A stretch of 64,000 nucleotides of DNA from an uncultured Flavobacteriales bacterium (lineage in GTDB: Bacteria; Bacteroidota; Bacteroidia; Flavobacteriales; Crocinitomicaceae): NCBI GenBank assembly GCA_946480815.1, contig CAMLLB010000019.1, positions 1-64,000 on the forward strand, given 5' to 3'. The notes under the pieces are model-generated. The model was given only the letters and a program-made list of their open reading frames with translations, did no database searches and was not told the DNA's origin. Shown here one piece after another: positions 42,422 through 50,615 of the stretch. Every line of letters begins with the position of its first letter. The stretch's first letter is position 1. A program made the position numbers and the translations under genes.

Positions 42422-43144
42422 GTGCGGCTACGACTACCATTCTTAAAGCAAAACCGGTCTTCTGAAGACGTTGCATTCATTCGATTTTTCGTGAATCGTT
42501 TTGGATACAGGCCAAAGAATATCAACTTGTTTTACCAGGCAGTTACGCATCGTTCCATAGCTTATCACGGCCAGAAAGACTTTTCCAACGAGCGTTTGGA
42601 ATTCCTTGGAGATGCCATTTTGGATTCCATCATTGCAGAATTCCTGTTCCAGCGTTTCCCGGACGAAGACGAAGGTTATTTAACCAAAGTGAAATCCAAG
42701 GTTGTTTCCCGTAAAACCCTTTCCGAAATCGGTGAAGAACTCGAATTGCGTTCTATTTTGCGTTATAACAAAGGAAGATCAATCAACTTGTCTTCCCTGG
42801 AAGGAAATGCCTTTGAGGCGATCATCGGGGCAATCTATCTTGATAGTTCCTACGAAGTGACCAAGAAGATCATCTACAACCACATTTTTCGCAAATACGT
42901 GGACCTGAACAAGATCCTGGAAGAAGAGATCGATTTCAAGTCCAAACTCTTTATCTGGAGTCAGAAACGCCGGCTTGCTTTGGAGTTCAATGTATTGCGG
43001 GAAGAAAACAATCACGGTACCTGGTTCTACGAAGTGATGGTACAGGTAAACGGAACCAACTACGGTAAAGGAACCGGAAACTCTAAGAAACTGGCCGAGC
43101 AGGCTGCCGCGAAAGAAACGCTCCTTTTGATGGGGGAGATTTAG
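42422..43144 (+). CDS. rnc: Ribonuclease III
   Basis: RNase III cleaves double-stranded RNA in rRNA processing and regulation. The 240-residue protein has the signature NERLEFLGDAILDSIIAEFLF with catalytic acidic residues, the second acidic cluster NAFEAIIGAIYLDSSYEV, and a C-terminal double-stranded RNA-binding domain (about 170-240, ending KKLAEQAAAKETLLLMGEI). It starts with GTG seven bases after fabF. The N-terminus is about 15 residues longer than in short homologues. Confidence 0.95.
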   Translation: MRLRLPFLKQNRSSEDVAFIRFFVNRFGYRPKNINLFYQAVTHRSIAYHGQKDFSNERLEFLGDAILDSIIAEFLFQRFPDEDEGYLTKVKSKVVSRKTLSEIGEELELRSILRYNKGRSINLSSLEGNAFEAIIGAIYLDSSYEVTKKIIYNHIFRKYVDLNKILEEEIDFKSKLFIWSQKRRLALEFNVLREENNHGTWFYEVMVQVNGTNYGKGTGNSKKLAEQAAAKETLLLMGEI

Positions 43145-43221
43145 GGGTAATGATTTCGTAATCAGTTCATTTCTTCGGAAAACCACATTGCCGGTTATTC
43201 TCATTTTCAGTATTTATACGG

Positions 43222-43252
43222 TTGATTTTTATAAAATCGACTCTTATGTTTG
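43222..43252 (+). promoter_or_regulatory. Promoter TTG-N20-TATGTTTG
   Basis: TTG at 43222-43224 and TATGTTTG at 43245-43252 with 20-base spacing match the consensus fully. The start codon of the next gene is at 43276. This separates the secreted-protein cluster from acpP-fabF-rnc. Confidence 0.7.
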
Positions 43253-43275
43253 CATAATAAAGTTAAATACTTACT

Positions 43276-44214
43276 ATGAAGACACCACTGTTCACACTAC
43301 TATTTACAGGAGTAATTACCTGCTCTTTTTCTCAATCAAACACACTGCCATCATCCGGAAATGTTGGAATCGGGACAACCTCGCCCTCAGAACGGCTCAC
43401 GGTAAATGGCTCAGCGCGCATTGATTCTACTTTGACCGTAAGAGATTCCATGGTTGTGGACCACGGAGCTCATATCGGAAGTGATCTCCAGGTAGATGGT
43501 AACACCACGCTCGAAGGAAGTTTAACATTGAATGCACTTCGCGACTCTACACTCGAAGAGGATGCGGTTCTGTTGATCGACGAGAACGGAAAAGTCAAGA
43601 GCGCCGGCAGCTCGTTAAAAAGTTTGGTTTATTCGGATTCCGAATTCAAACCCTGTAAAGATGAAAACGGAGGAAATACGATTCCAGCTTCTCCAATCTG
43701 GCTGAACGGACCAGGAAAATTGTATACCAGTCATCATTGCGTTCCGGATGTCAAAGTGGGAATCGGCCAAAATGATCCGGACTCCAAACTGCATATCACA
43801 ACTGCTTTAGATAGAAACACCCATCCTTTGATCATAGACAAACGCATCCAGGGAAGTGCAGTACCCTATAAATTAATGGAACTAGACAACAACGGACTGC
43901 TCTATGCCCGAGAAATAAAAGTCAACCTGGATGCCTGGCCGGATTATGTATTTGATCCGAACTACCATTTAATGCCTTTGAGCGAATTGCAGCAATTCAT
44001 TTCAGAAAACAATCATTTGCCCAATGTTCCCAATGCCTGTGAAATGGAAGAAGCAGGGATCAATGTGGCAGAAAGCCATGTGATGTTGATGGAAAAAGTA
44101 GAAGAACTCACATTGTATATGCTTCAATTGAAGGAGCAATTGGAAACCCAGAAACAATTATTGCAGCAACAACACGAATTAATCCTTCAATTGCAGGAAC
44201 AAGTAAAACCGTAA
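43276..44214 (+). CDS. Secreted tail-fibre-like protein with C-terminal coiled coil
   Basis: A 312-residue protein with a signal peptide (MKTPLFTLLFTGVITCSFSQ). It then has SSGNVGIGTTSPSERLTVNG and VGIGQNDPDSKLHI, the short beta-turn units found in tail-fibre-like Bacteroidota surface proteins. A segment WPDYVFDPNYHLMPLSELQQ leads into a long coiled coil (about residues 270-312, rich in Glu, Gln and Leu) that probably trimerises. This resembles the carboxy end of endosialidase-chaperone-like proteins, but without their catalytic Ser/Lys signature visible. Function unknown; a structural surface fibre is likely. The next gene starts three bases after the stop. Confidence 0.72.
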   Translation: MKTPLFTLLFTGVITCSFSQSNTLPSSGNVGIGTTSPSERLTVNGSARIDSTLTVRDSMVVDHGAHIGSDLQVDGNTTLEGSLTLNALRDSTLEEDAVLLIDENGKVKSAGSSLKSLVYSDSEFKPCKDENGGNTIPASPIWLNGPGKLYTSHHCVPDVKVGIGQNDPDSKLHITTALDRNTHPLIIDKRIQGSAVPYKLMELDNNGLLYAREIKVNLDAWPDYVFDPNYHLMPLSELQQFISENNHLPNVPNACEMEEAGINVAESHVMLMEKVEELTLYMLQLKEQLETQKQLLQQQHELILQLQEQVKP

Positions 44215-44217
44215 ATC

Positions 44218-47103
44218 ATGAGAAGATTCATAACAGGAATGTTCCTGCTCATGAGTTTACATGGGTTGGGACAAACGGATACACTGGTATTCAAAAATCC
44301 GCGGGAAATGATGCAGTATGCATATTCAAATACCAATTTCAGCAATTTTTCCCATTCGTATTTCCGGAACGCGACCATGGAATTGGAAGATTCGGTGTTT
44401 AGCCACCTGACCTACAAAGACCAGCCCATTCAATGCACCGGAAAGGGGATCATCGGTTTGTTTACCTTAATGAACTGGTGGGATATGTCGCAGCAATTTC
44501 ACCGCGATTCTGTGCTTTTCCCGGTATACGATCATTTCTATTCCCTGGACGAGAATAGTCAGCTGCGCATTCCGTTCTATGTGGTTGATCTAAACGTCAA
44601 CTCGTTAATCCCTGAAACAGCAAATGCATTCAGAACGAGTACCGGATCAGATCCCTACCGTACAATTTTACAGAGTGACCTGGTTGAAGACGAAGTTTTA
44701 TACGCTGCCATGTTCCTGGATTCATTTGCATACAATAACGTGATCCTTGAATTGAATGATGAAACCTTCTTTACCAATACCGGAAGGAGCATTGACTTTG
44801 TGGAAGTAGCAAAAGGAGAGCAAACCAAACTTCTGTACTACAATTCAAGTGTCGATTTAAGTGATTGGCTCGAAGGCAAGCAAAACCTTACTTTTATCAT
44901 TCATTTTTCAGATGAAAAAGAGGTCCGGGTACAGCAGGAAGTGGAAATGAATCAAAGGAATACTCCGAAATCTTCCATCAGTCATCACTTCGCACCTTAT
45001 GAAACTATTTATCCGCCAAACTACACTTCATCGTCCATTTATACTCCCGATTTAAAATATGCTACTTATTACGCCTGTTCCGACAACAAACTGCGCAAAC
45101 CTTTTATTATGGTTGCAGGTTGGGGACCACATACAGATAAAGGAGTAATAAATAACACCAAAAACTGGCCGGCGTCTTTGGGACAATTAGCTAATCAATT
45201 CAACCAGGCAGGGTTAATCGAAAACCTGCACGAAGAAGGGTTTGATGTCATCCTATGCCAATTTTTCCCGCCCAATGCTTATGTAGAAAAGAATGCTGAT
45301 TTATTGGAGCAGTTGATCAATTTGGTAAACAACAGGAAAATGCAAAACGATTCTTACCAGGAAAATATCATTATGGGATTCAGTGCAGGATCTTTGGCAA
45401 CTCGACTTGCTTTGCAGAAAATGGAATACAAACATTTGAACACGAATGGTCCGCATCCGCACACGAAGTTATACATTTCAAACGATGGGGAACACGGTGG
45501 GGCAAATATTCCACTGGGGATGCAGCATGCGGTGGAATATCTTTGGGTTTATGACTACAATCAAATGTTTTTCTCTGAAGTACCTTTTGTTGCTCCGGCA
45601 GCTGAGAACGTTTACAAAACCTATGCTTTGCATTATATTTTGAATGCACCCTTATCCAAACAATTGTTGCATTATTTTCACACTGAAACCGGATCTGTAT
45701 CAAGTCCTGGTCAGGGGCAAAGTGATCTACGTACTTCGTATATGGCAAAACATACAACTTATAACCATGCCAGAAATGGTCACCGCTTGGGTTATCCTTC
45801 TTTTCAGCGCATGATTTCACTTTCAAATGGTACATCTACGCCAAAATATGATTTCTCCAGTTTCACTGTTGATCACTTTCCATATCCTGAAGAAGCCGGA
45901 GCCATTTTTTTCAAACAAAATTCCGCTCCGATGCCTTTTTTAGATCGCAGATACGAAGCTTCTTTTCTAACACATGGCACACACCGGGTTTTTTATTGCG
46001 AACACAAACCCTGGTTCAAATCCTGGAAATCGAAATACGAGGCGGTGACACAAGACCCATTGGTACTGGATAATGCCCCGGGAGGAATTATTTTTATTGA
46101 GCAAAATCCAATTATTGAAATCAATAATCAATTCAGTGCGCAATTGCCATTGAATCCCGATATAAAGAAAGAACTTCTTTATTCTTTTACACCCACAGTT
46201 TTGACTCATGATGTAAAAGATTTGAATGCCTATCTAAATAATGGGTATCCGGATTATAATTTCAAAATTAGGAAGTTAATGTATGATAATGAATATGATG
46301 CGGCGTCACTTGATCCAATAAATGCATCCAATTATTTTGGTTACCCTCATTTGGGTTATCCCGGGAATCATTATGATTATACGGTATTTGATGCTTTGTT
46401 TTGCTGGGATGAGAACACCGAACATTTGACAGGTAACCGGAAGGACCCGAATTCCTATATCGGGATGGACTCACCGATCAAACCGATCGTTAAAAATTTT
46501 TTGGTAGAAGAGGCAGAACCCGATTTTATTTTCCTCCAGAATATGCGGATCGGTTTCTTTGCCCGCCCGAATTACATCTACCGGGTAGATTACGAGGCCG
46601 GGAATACGATCCTGTTAGGAGATCATGTTACCCAAAAAACGGATTTTGTTGATTTGGTCATTGAACCAAATGCGGTTGTAGATGCCCAGGCGGTTACCGA
46701 AATCCATTTTACACCCGGGGTCCACATCAAGCATGGAGCGGATATGCATGCTTACATCGGAGATATTGCCTGTGAAAAATCACTTGCTAGTTCCAACACA
46801 AATCCCGGATCACAAAGTAACCCCTCGGAATATTCCGAATTCCTGTATGTTAGAGATAAGAAAGCTGAGGAGGTTTCGATCTTTCCCAATCCATCCAAAC
46901 AGAGCTTTTCCGTTCGTTGGAATGGGAGTTCATCTCATGAGGTCATTGAAATCCATATTTTGGAACTTTCAGGCAAAGAAATAGTTAAAAAGCGCGTATC
47001 TTTAGAAGAACCAATAGTTCACGAACTAAAACCGGGCTTTTATTTGGTCAAATTAATTAAAGACGGAGTATGTACAACAAGAAATATATTAATAGAATAC
47101 TGA
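44218..47103 (+). CDS. T9SS cargo protein with alpha/beta-hydrolase-like region
   Basis: A 961-residue exported protein. After a signal peptide, about 290 residues of beta-rich sequence lead to an alpha/beta-hydrolase-like region: KPFIMVAGWGPHTDKG, then IIMGFSAGSLATRLALQ with a GxSxG nucleophile elbow (Ser389), and SNDGEHGGANIP downstream. The end is a type-A T9SS sorting domain (SIFPNPSKQSFSVRW to the terminal ILIEY). It may be an extracellular esterase or lipase; the catalytic His and Asp were not identified with certainty. The stop overlaps the next gene by 34 bases, linking it to the lipoprotein cluster. Confidence 0.75.
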   Translation: MRRFITGMFLLMSLHGLGQTDTLVFKNPREMMQYAYSNTNFSNFSHSYFRNATMELEDSVFSHLTYKDQPIQCTGKGIIGLFTLMNWWDMSQQFHRDSVLFPVYDHFYSLDENSQLRIPFYVVDLNVNSLIPETANAFRTSTGSDPYRTILQSDLVEDEVLYAAMFLDSFAYNNVILELNDETFFTNTGRSIDFVEVAKGEQTKLLYYNSSVDLSDWLEGKQNLTFIIHFSDEKEVRVQQEVEMNQRNTPKSSISHHFAPYETIYPPNYTSSSIYTPDLKYATYYACSDNKLRKPFIMVAGWGPHTDKGVINNTKNWPASLGQLANQFNQAGLIENLHEEGFDVILCQFFPPNAYVEKNADLLEQLINLVNNRKMQNDSYQENIIMGFSAGSLATRLALQKMEYKHLNTNGPHPHTKLYISNDGEHGGANIPLGMQHAVEYLWVYDYNQMFFSEVPFVAPAAENVYKTYALHYILNAPLSKQLLHYFHTETGSVSSPGQGQSDLRTSYMAKHTTYNHARNGHRLGYPSFQRMISLSNGTSTPKYDFSSFTVDHFPYPEEAGAIFFKQNSAPMPFLDRRYEASFLTHGTHRVFYCEHKPWFKSWKSKYEAVTQDPLVLDNAPGGIIFIEQNPIIEINNQFSAQLPLNPDIKKELLYSFTPTVLTHDVKDLNAYLNNGYPDYNFKIRKLMYDNEYDAASLDPINASNYFGYPHLGYPGNHYDYTVFDALFCWDENTEHLTGNRKDPNSYIGMDSPIKPIVKNFLVEEAEPDFIFLQNMRIGFFARPNYIYRVDYEAGNTILLGDHVTQKTDFVDLVIEPNAVVDAQAVTEIHFTPGVHIKHGADMHAYIGDIACEKSLASSNTNPGSQSNPSEYSEFLYVRDKKAEEVSIFPNPSKQSFSVRWNGSSSHEVIEIHILELSGKEIVKKRVSLEEPIVHELKPGFYLVKLIKDGVCTTRNILIEY

Positions 47104-47786
47104 TCGTCTTCTGTCTTCTTCTTTCTGTCTTCTCCTGCAAAAAACTGGATAAGAAGAACCCCATTGAATTTACTATAAAAGCTCATGTTCCTTACAGTGG
47201 AGAACCCATATTGGGGGTGAAATATACCATTGTAGAATATCGTGCAAAAAAAGGAGGAAAACTGGGTGAAATAGAATACACGGATTTTAAATTGGAAGGT
47301 TATACGAACATAAATGGTTTAGCAGTGATTTCCTTTTTTCCAAAGAAAAATCTGGATTACATGTATAGAGTCTATTTTGATTATTCCAATATTCAATTCT
47401 CAGGATCATCTGAAGATTATTCATTAATCAATGCACCCGCATATGATCTCATTGATCGGAATAATCCAAGAGATTATGAAATCAGGACTCTTCCGCATTG
47501 TGGGGCTCATTTTAAAGTTGAAAACAGCAATTGTTTTGATGGAAATGATAAAGTACGTTTTAGAGGATTTAATTTGGATGAAAGTCCAAATAGTCAACTT
47601 CAAAATATTCCTTATAGTGATTACGTTATTGGTTGTGGTCTGCTAATTGAACATGTTAATAACTCAACGCTTTCTGGACGTAGAATCTACCAAATCGAAG
47701 TGACCCGTAATGGCCAAGTGACAACGGATATAGACACTTTCTTCCTGCAACCCGGTGTAATGAACGAGGTTTTCCTGGAGTATTAA
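47070..47786 (+). CDS. Lipoprotein, family A, copy 1
   Basis: A 238-residue lipoprotein with lipobox VFSC followed by KKLDKKNPIEFTIKAHVPYSGEP. The mature part looks like beta-sandwich folds, with G-x-x-x-I/V strands such as GYTNINGLAVISFFPKK. It is about 60 percent similar by eye to the next gene over the first 130 residues and more diverged at the end, so the two are tandem duplicates. The start lies inside the 3' end of the upstream T9SS gene (34-base overlap). No enzyme motif is seen; a surface binding role is a guess. Confidence 0.7.
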   Translation: MYNKKYINRILIVFCLLLSVFSCKKLDKKNPIEFTIKAHVPYSGEPILGVKYTIVEYRAKKGGKLGEIEYTDFKLEGYTNINGLAVISFFPKKNLDYMYRVYFDYSNIQFSGSSEDYSLINAPAYDLIDRNNPRDYEIRTLPHCGAHFKVENSNCFDGNDKVRFRGFNLDESPNSQLQNIPYSDYVIGCGLLIEHVNNSTLSGRRIYQIEVTRNGQVTTDIDTFFLQPGVMNEVFLEY

Positions 47787-47789
47787 ATC

Positions 47790-47850
47790 AAGTACGGAAA
47801 ATCGCAACACGAAATTGAGAAAACATGCTCATTTTTGTGAAAAAAATGGA
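47790..47850 (+). repeat. Duplicated leader cassette, copy 1
   Basis: AAGTACGGAAAATCGCAACA followed by TGCTCATTTTTGTGAAAAAA lies before lipoprotein A2. Near-identical blocks precede the next two genes, so the leader was copied with the genes. Confidence 0.7.
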
Positions 47851-47855
47851 TTCTT

Positions 47856-48563
47856 ATGAGACTACTATTCTTATTTTTTCACTGCTTGCTTTTGATTGTT
47901 TTCTCCTCCTGCAAAAAGCTGGACAAGAAGAATCCTATTCAGTTTACGATTAAGGCACACATTCCATATACCGGTGAACCCATTTCGGGAGTGAAATATA
48001 CCATTCGGGAGTACAAACCCAAAAAAGGACCATCTTCCTTCGGAGATATTGAATATACTGATTATAAGTTGGAAGGGTACACCAATGCAAACGGCTTGGC
48101 AGTCATTTCATTTTTGCCAAAGAAAACCCTGGATTATCAATACATTATCAATTTTGATTATTCGAATTTGCAATTTGCGAATTTCACAGGAAGTTACTCG
48201 TTAATTAATGCACCAAGTTATGATGTTGTTAGGCGCGATGAAAATCAGCGCAATTATGAAATAAAGGCTTTACCCTTGATGCAAATTAATTACAAAATAG
48301 AGAATGTAAATTGTTCCGGACCTTCAGATAGTATGCGAATTATTCTGAGAAATTATGATGAGGTATACCATTTAGATTTTAATTCCGAGACCTGGAGTCC
48401 TTATGTTACAGGATGTTATTCTAATGCTAATCTAATTGAACAAGGTTTAGCGGGAAGATACGTTTATAAAATGCAAGTCATTCGCAATGGAATTCTAACA
48501 GAATACCTAGATACCATATTAATTGCTCCCGGTATAAATAATAATTTATTCATTGAATATTAA
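47856..48563 (+). CDS. Lipoprotein, family A, copy 2
   Basis: A 235-residue lipoprotein (lipobox FSSC) and clear paralogue of the preceding gene: both share SCKKLDKKNP, then FTIKAH-PY-GEPI-GVKYTI, YTD-KLEGYTN-NGLAVISF-PKK, and the ends match in style (APGINNNLFIEY against QPGVMNEVFLEY). The strongly conserved N-terminal half may be the folded core or a partner-binding face. The function is not recognised. The gene is preceded by leader cassette copy 1. Confidence 0.7.
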   Translation: MRLLFLFFHCLLLIVFSSCKKLDKKNPIQFTIKAHIPYTGEPISGVKYTIREYKPKKGPSSFGDIEYTDYKLEGYTNANGLAVISFLPKKTLDYQYIINFDYSNLQFANFTGSYSLINAPSYDVVRRDENQRNYEIKALPLMQINYKIENVNCSGPSDSMRIILRNYDEVYHLDFNSETWSPYVTGCYSNANLIEQGLAGRYVYKMQVIRNGILTEYLDTILIAPGINNNLFIEY

Positions 48564-48564
48564 G

Positions 48565-48620
48565 AAGTACGGAAAATCGCAACAACTTTTTCAGATCAAT
48601 TGCTCACATTTGTGAAAAAA
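48565..48620 (+). repeat. Duplicated leader cassette, copy 2
   Basis: AAGTACGGAAAATCGCAACA, then ACTTTTTCAGATCAA and TGCTCACATTTGTGAAAAAA. TCACATTTGTGA is an imperfect palindrome within it. It lies directly before lipoprotein B1. Confidence 0.7.
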
Positions 48621-48628
48621 CTATTGCT

Positions 48629-49285
48629 ATGAAAAGACTATTCACAGTATTATCAATCCTGCTTTTAGTTGGATGTACTATTACAAAACGCCATTTTGGA
48701 CCGGGTTATCATGTGGAATGGAAAAAATCGGTTTCCAAAACAGGAAACGAAATTGATCATTTAGATGTTACTGATACGAGAAAAGAGCTTTCCGTAGTTT
48801 CGGAAGAAAACGAGGTGATTTCTGAAGAGGTAATTCCGGCGGATTCGCTGAATAATAACGAATCTATTTATCCTGATAATTCAGAGATTTTAATCGAAGA
48901 GCCAACAAAGATTTTCGAAGTTTCTGTAAAATGGGAAAACGAGCCTTTTGTTGAATACAATCATATTTCTAATGATGAAGATGCGGTAGATGAGCCAAAA
49001 CGAAAAGTGGAACTTTTCACCTGGATTTCATTAGGAGGTTTGGTTTTAGCCATCATTTTTATAATAATGATTTTTACAATAAGCATGGAATTTTTATTCT
49101 TCTTTGCAGCAGTGCATTACTTTACTTTTGCTATTTCCTCAATGATTTCCGTTGCTCAGATACGCAAAAATCCCTCTAAGTACAAGGGAAAGGGTTTAAC
49201 CTGGACACTGTTTGGGCTAAGTTTAGCAACAATTGTAGCAACCATCGCTTTTATGATTTATAAGATAGTTGAGCTTTTTACTTAA
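48629..49285 (+). CDS. Lipoprotein/membrane protein, family B, copy 1 (GYHVEW motif)
   Basis: A 218-residue protein. A lipobox LLVGC is followed at once by TITKRHFGPGYHVEWKKS, a motif I have seen after the lipidated Cys in other Bacteroidota proteins. A variable acidic linker of about 85 residues follows. The C-terminal third has three hydrophobic helices with the loop KYKGKGLTWTLFGLS, resembling DUF4190-type membrane domains. The lipidated N-terminus and the membrane-spanning C-terminus could lie on the same face of the inner membrane. It is paralogous to the next gene. Function unknown. Confidence 0.7.
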   Translation: MKRLFTVLSILLLVGCTITKRHFGPGYHVEWKKSVSKTGNEIDHLDVTDTRKELSVVSEENEVISEEVIPADSLNNNESIYPDNSEILIEEPTKIFEVSVKWENEPFVEYNHISNDEDAVDEPKRKVELFTWISLGGLVLAIIFIIMIFTISMEFLFFFAAVHYFTFAISSMISVAQIRKNPSKYKGKGLTWTLFGLSLATIVATIAFMIYKIVELFT

Positions 49286-49324
49286 AGATAGTCGATTAAA
49301 ACAAAATGTTTGGATTACAAAATC

Positions 49325-49375
49325 CAAGTACAAAAATCGCAACAACTTTTTAAGATCAAATGCTTACAACTTGTC
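49325..49375 (+). repeat. Duplicated leader cassette, copy 3 (diverged)
   Basis: AAGTACAAAAATCGCAACA, then ACTTTTTAAGATCAAATGCTTACAACTTGT. Less like copies 1 and 2 towards its 3' end. It precedes lipoprotein B2 by about 35 bases. Confidence 0.65.
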
Positions 49376-49409
49376 ACGACCTTTTGGAGATTTATGAAAA
49401 CCAATTATT

Positions 49410-50081
49410 ATGAGACTACTATTTACATTATTACCGCTTATACTTTTAGCTGGATGCACTGTTACCAAACGCCATTTCGGACCGGGTTACTATGTGGAAT
49501 GGAAGAAATCGGTTTCCAAAACAGGAAACGAAATTGATCATTTAGATGTTACTGATGCGAGAAATGTTTCGTCAATGAAGTTGGATGAAAGCAAAGTAAA
49601 TTTTGAAGAGATAATTCCCACAGATTTGGTGCACAACAATGAATTGATTTCTAATGATAATTTAGGGATTCCGATCGCAGAGCCAAGGATTTCCGAAACT
49701 CCGGTTAAACTGAAAAGCGAGCAGTTTATTGAATTTGATCCTGTTTCCATGGATGAAGTTCCGGTAGATGAACCAGAGCGTAGGGTAGAACCTTTTACCT
49801 GGGCGGCCTTAAGCGGAATTCTTTTGGGCTTTTTTCTTTGTTTAATCAGTTTCTTGCTGACTTCACCTGAAATTATTTTAGGCGTTGTAACAGGAATCGG
49901 GATTTTGGTGGTTGTGTTTTCGATCGTTTCTGTGGTTCGGATAATTAAACATCCGGAAAGATATAAAGGGAAAGGATTAACCTGGACTCTTTTTGGATTA
50001 AGCACAGTAGGAATTGGAGCAGCCCTTTTTATGATTGTTTATGCAATACTTTTCACTACAGGCAATGCCGGTTTTTTATAA
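49410..50081 (+). CDS. Lipoprotein/membrane protein, family B, copy 2 (GYYVEW motif)
   Basis: A 223-residue paralogue of the previous gene. The first 35 mature residues are almost identical (KRHFGPGYYVEWKKSVSKTG), the acidic linker has diverged, and the C-terminal helices with RYKGKGLTWTLFGLS are conserved. Such a pattern (conserved ends, free middle) suggests the ends are functional and the linker only a spacer. It is the last gene of the tandem cluster and ends about 100 bases before the IPExxxVDY gene. No terminator hairpin is obvious. Confidence 0.7.
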   Translation: MRLLFTLLPLILLAGCTVTKRHFGPGYYVEWKKSVSKTGNEIDHLDVTDARNVSSMKLDESKVNFEEIIPTDLVHNNELISNDNLGIPIAEPRISETPVKLKSEQFIEFDPVSMDEVPVDEPERRVEPFTWAALSGILLGFFLCLISFLLTSPEIILGVVTGIGILVVVFSIVSVVRIIKHPERYKGKGLTWTLFGLSTVGIGAALFMIVYAILFTTGNAGFL

Positions 50082-50134
50082 ACTAGATTAAGAATAATTG
50101 TTGTTTCTTAACCAAATCCTAACCTCCAACCCGC

Positions 50135-50164
50135 TTGCCATGTCTGAGATAATGCGTATCTTCA
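50135..50164 (+). promoter_or_regulatory. Promoter-like TTG-N19-TATCTTCA before the IPExxxVDY-pyk unit
   Basis: TTG at 50135-50137 and TATCTTCA at 50157-50164 have consensus spacing but two mismatches in the -7 box. The ATG follows at 50184. Confidence 0.4.
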
Positions 50165-50183
50165 CGTAATAAATTTAAAGTGG

Positions 50184-50615
50184 ATGAGCAAGCAAAAGCG
50201 TCATGTACTTTCATTGGAAACATCTGTAGACTTCGAACTGATCGGGATTTGTTCTCACCACAGCGATTACCGGTTAGCGTGGGGAATCAACAAAATTCTG
50301 GATCTGGAGCTTACCAAAAGTGAAGAGCCTTTTGTGATTCAGTCCAAAAAAGGTACAATTGTTTCCCAACACAGTTTTCATGTATTTATCGATGAGGTGG
50401 ATCACATGGAATGGTATTTAATTAAGAATAAATCGGAAGGAAAATTCCTGATCCCTGAAAAGAACCAAATTGATTATTTTCTGATCCTCAGGGAAAATGT
50501 GCTTCACGATCTGGACGACCTGGTAGAACGTATCCGGGAATCGAACAGTGTCATGGCAGCTTATGTATTTGAAGCTGAATCAATTCCTTCCGCAGAACTA
50601 ATAATTTTTGAATGA
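50184..50615 (+). CDS. IPExxxVDY-family protein
   Basis: A 143-residue cytosolic protein of a Bacteroidota-specific family named after the motif, here IPEKNQIDYFLIL near residue 91. The N-terminal part has LETSVDFELIGICSHHSDYRLAWGIN. The function is unknown, but its position directly before pyruvate kinase is typical; here it overlaps pyk by four bases (ATGA). A regulator or partner of pyruvate kinase is a reasonable inference. Confidence 0.85.
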   Translation: MSKQKRHVLSLETSVDFELIGICSHHSDYRLAWGINKILDLELTKSEEPFVIQSKKGTIVSQHSFHVFIDEVDHMEWYLIKNKSEGKFLIPEKNQIDYFLILRENVLHDLDDLVERIRESNSVMAAYVFEAESIPSAELIIFE

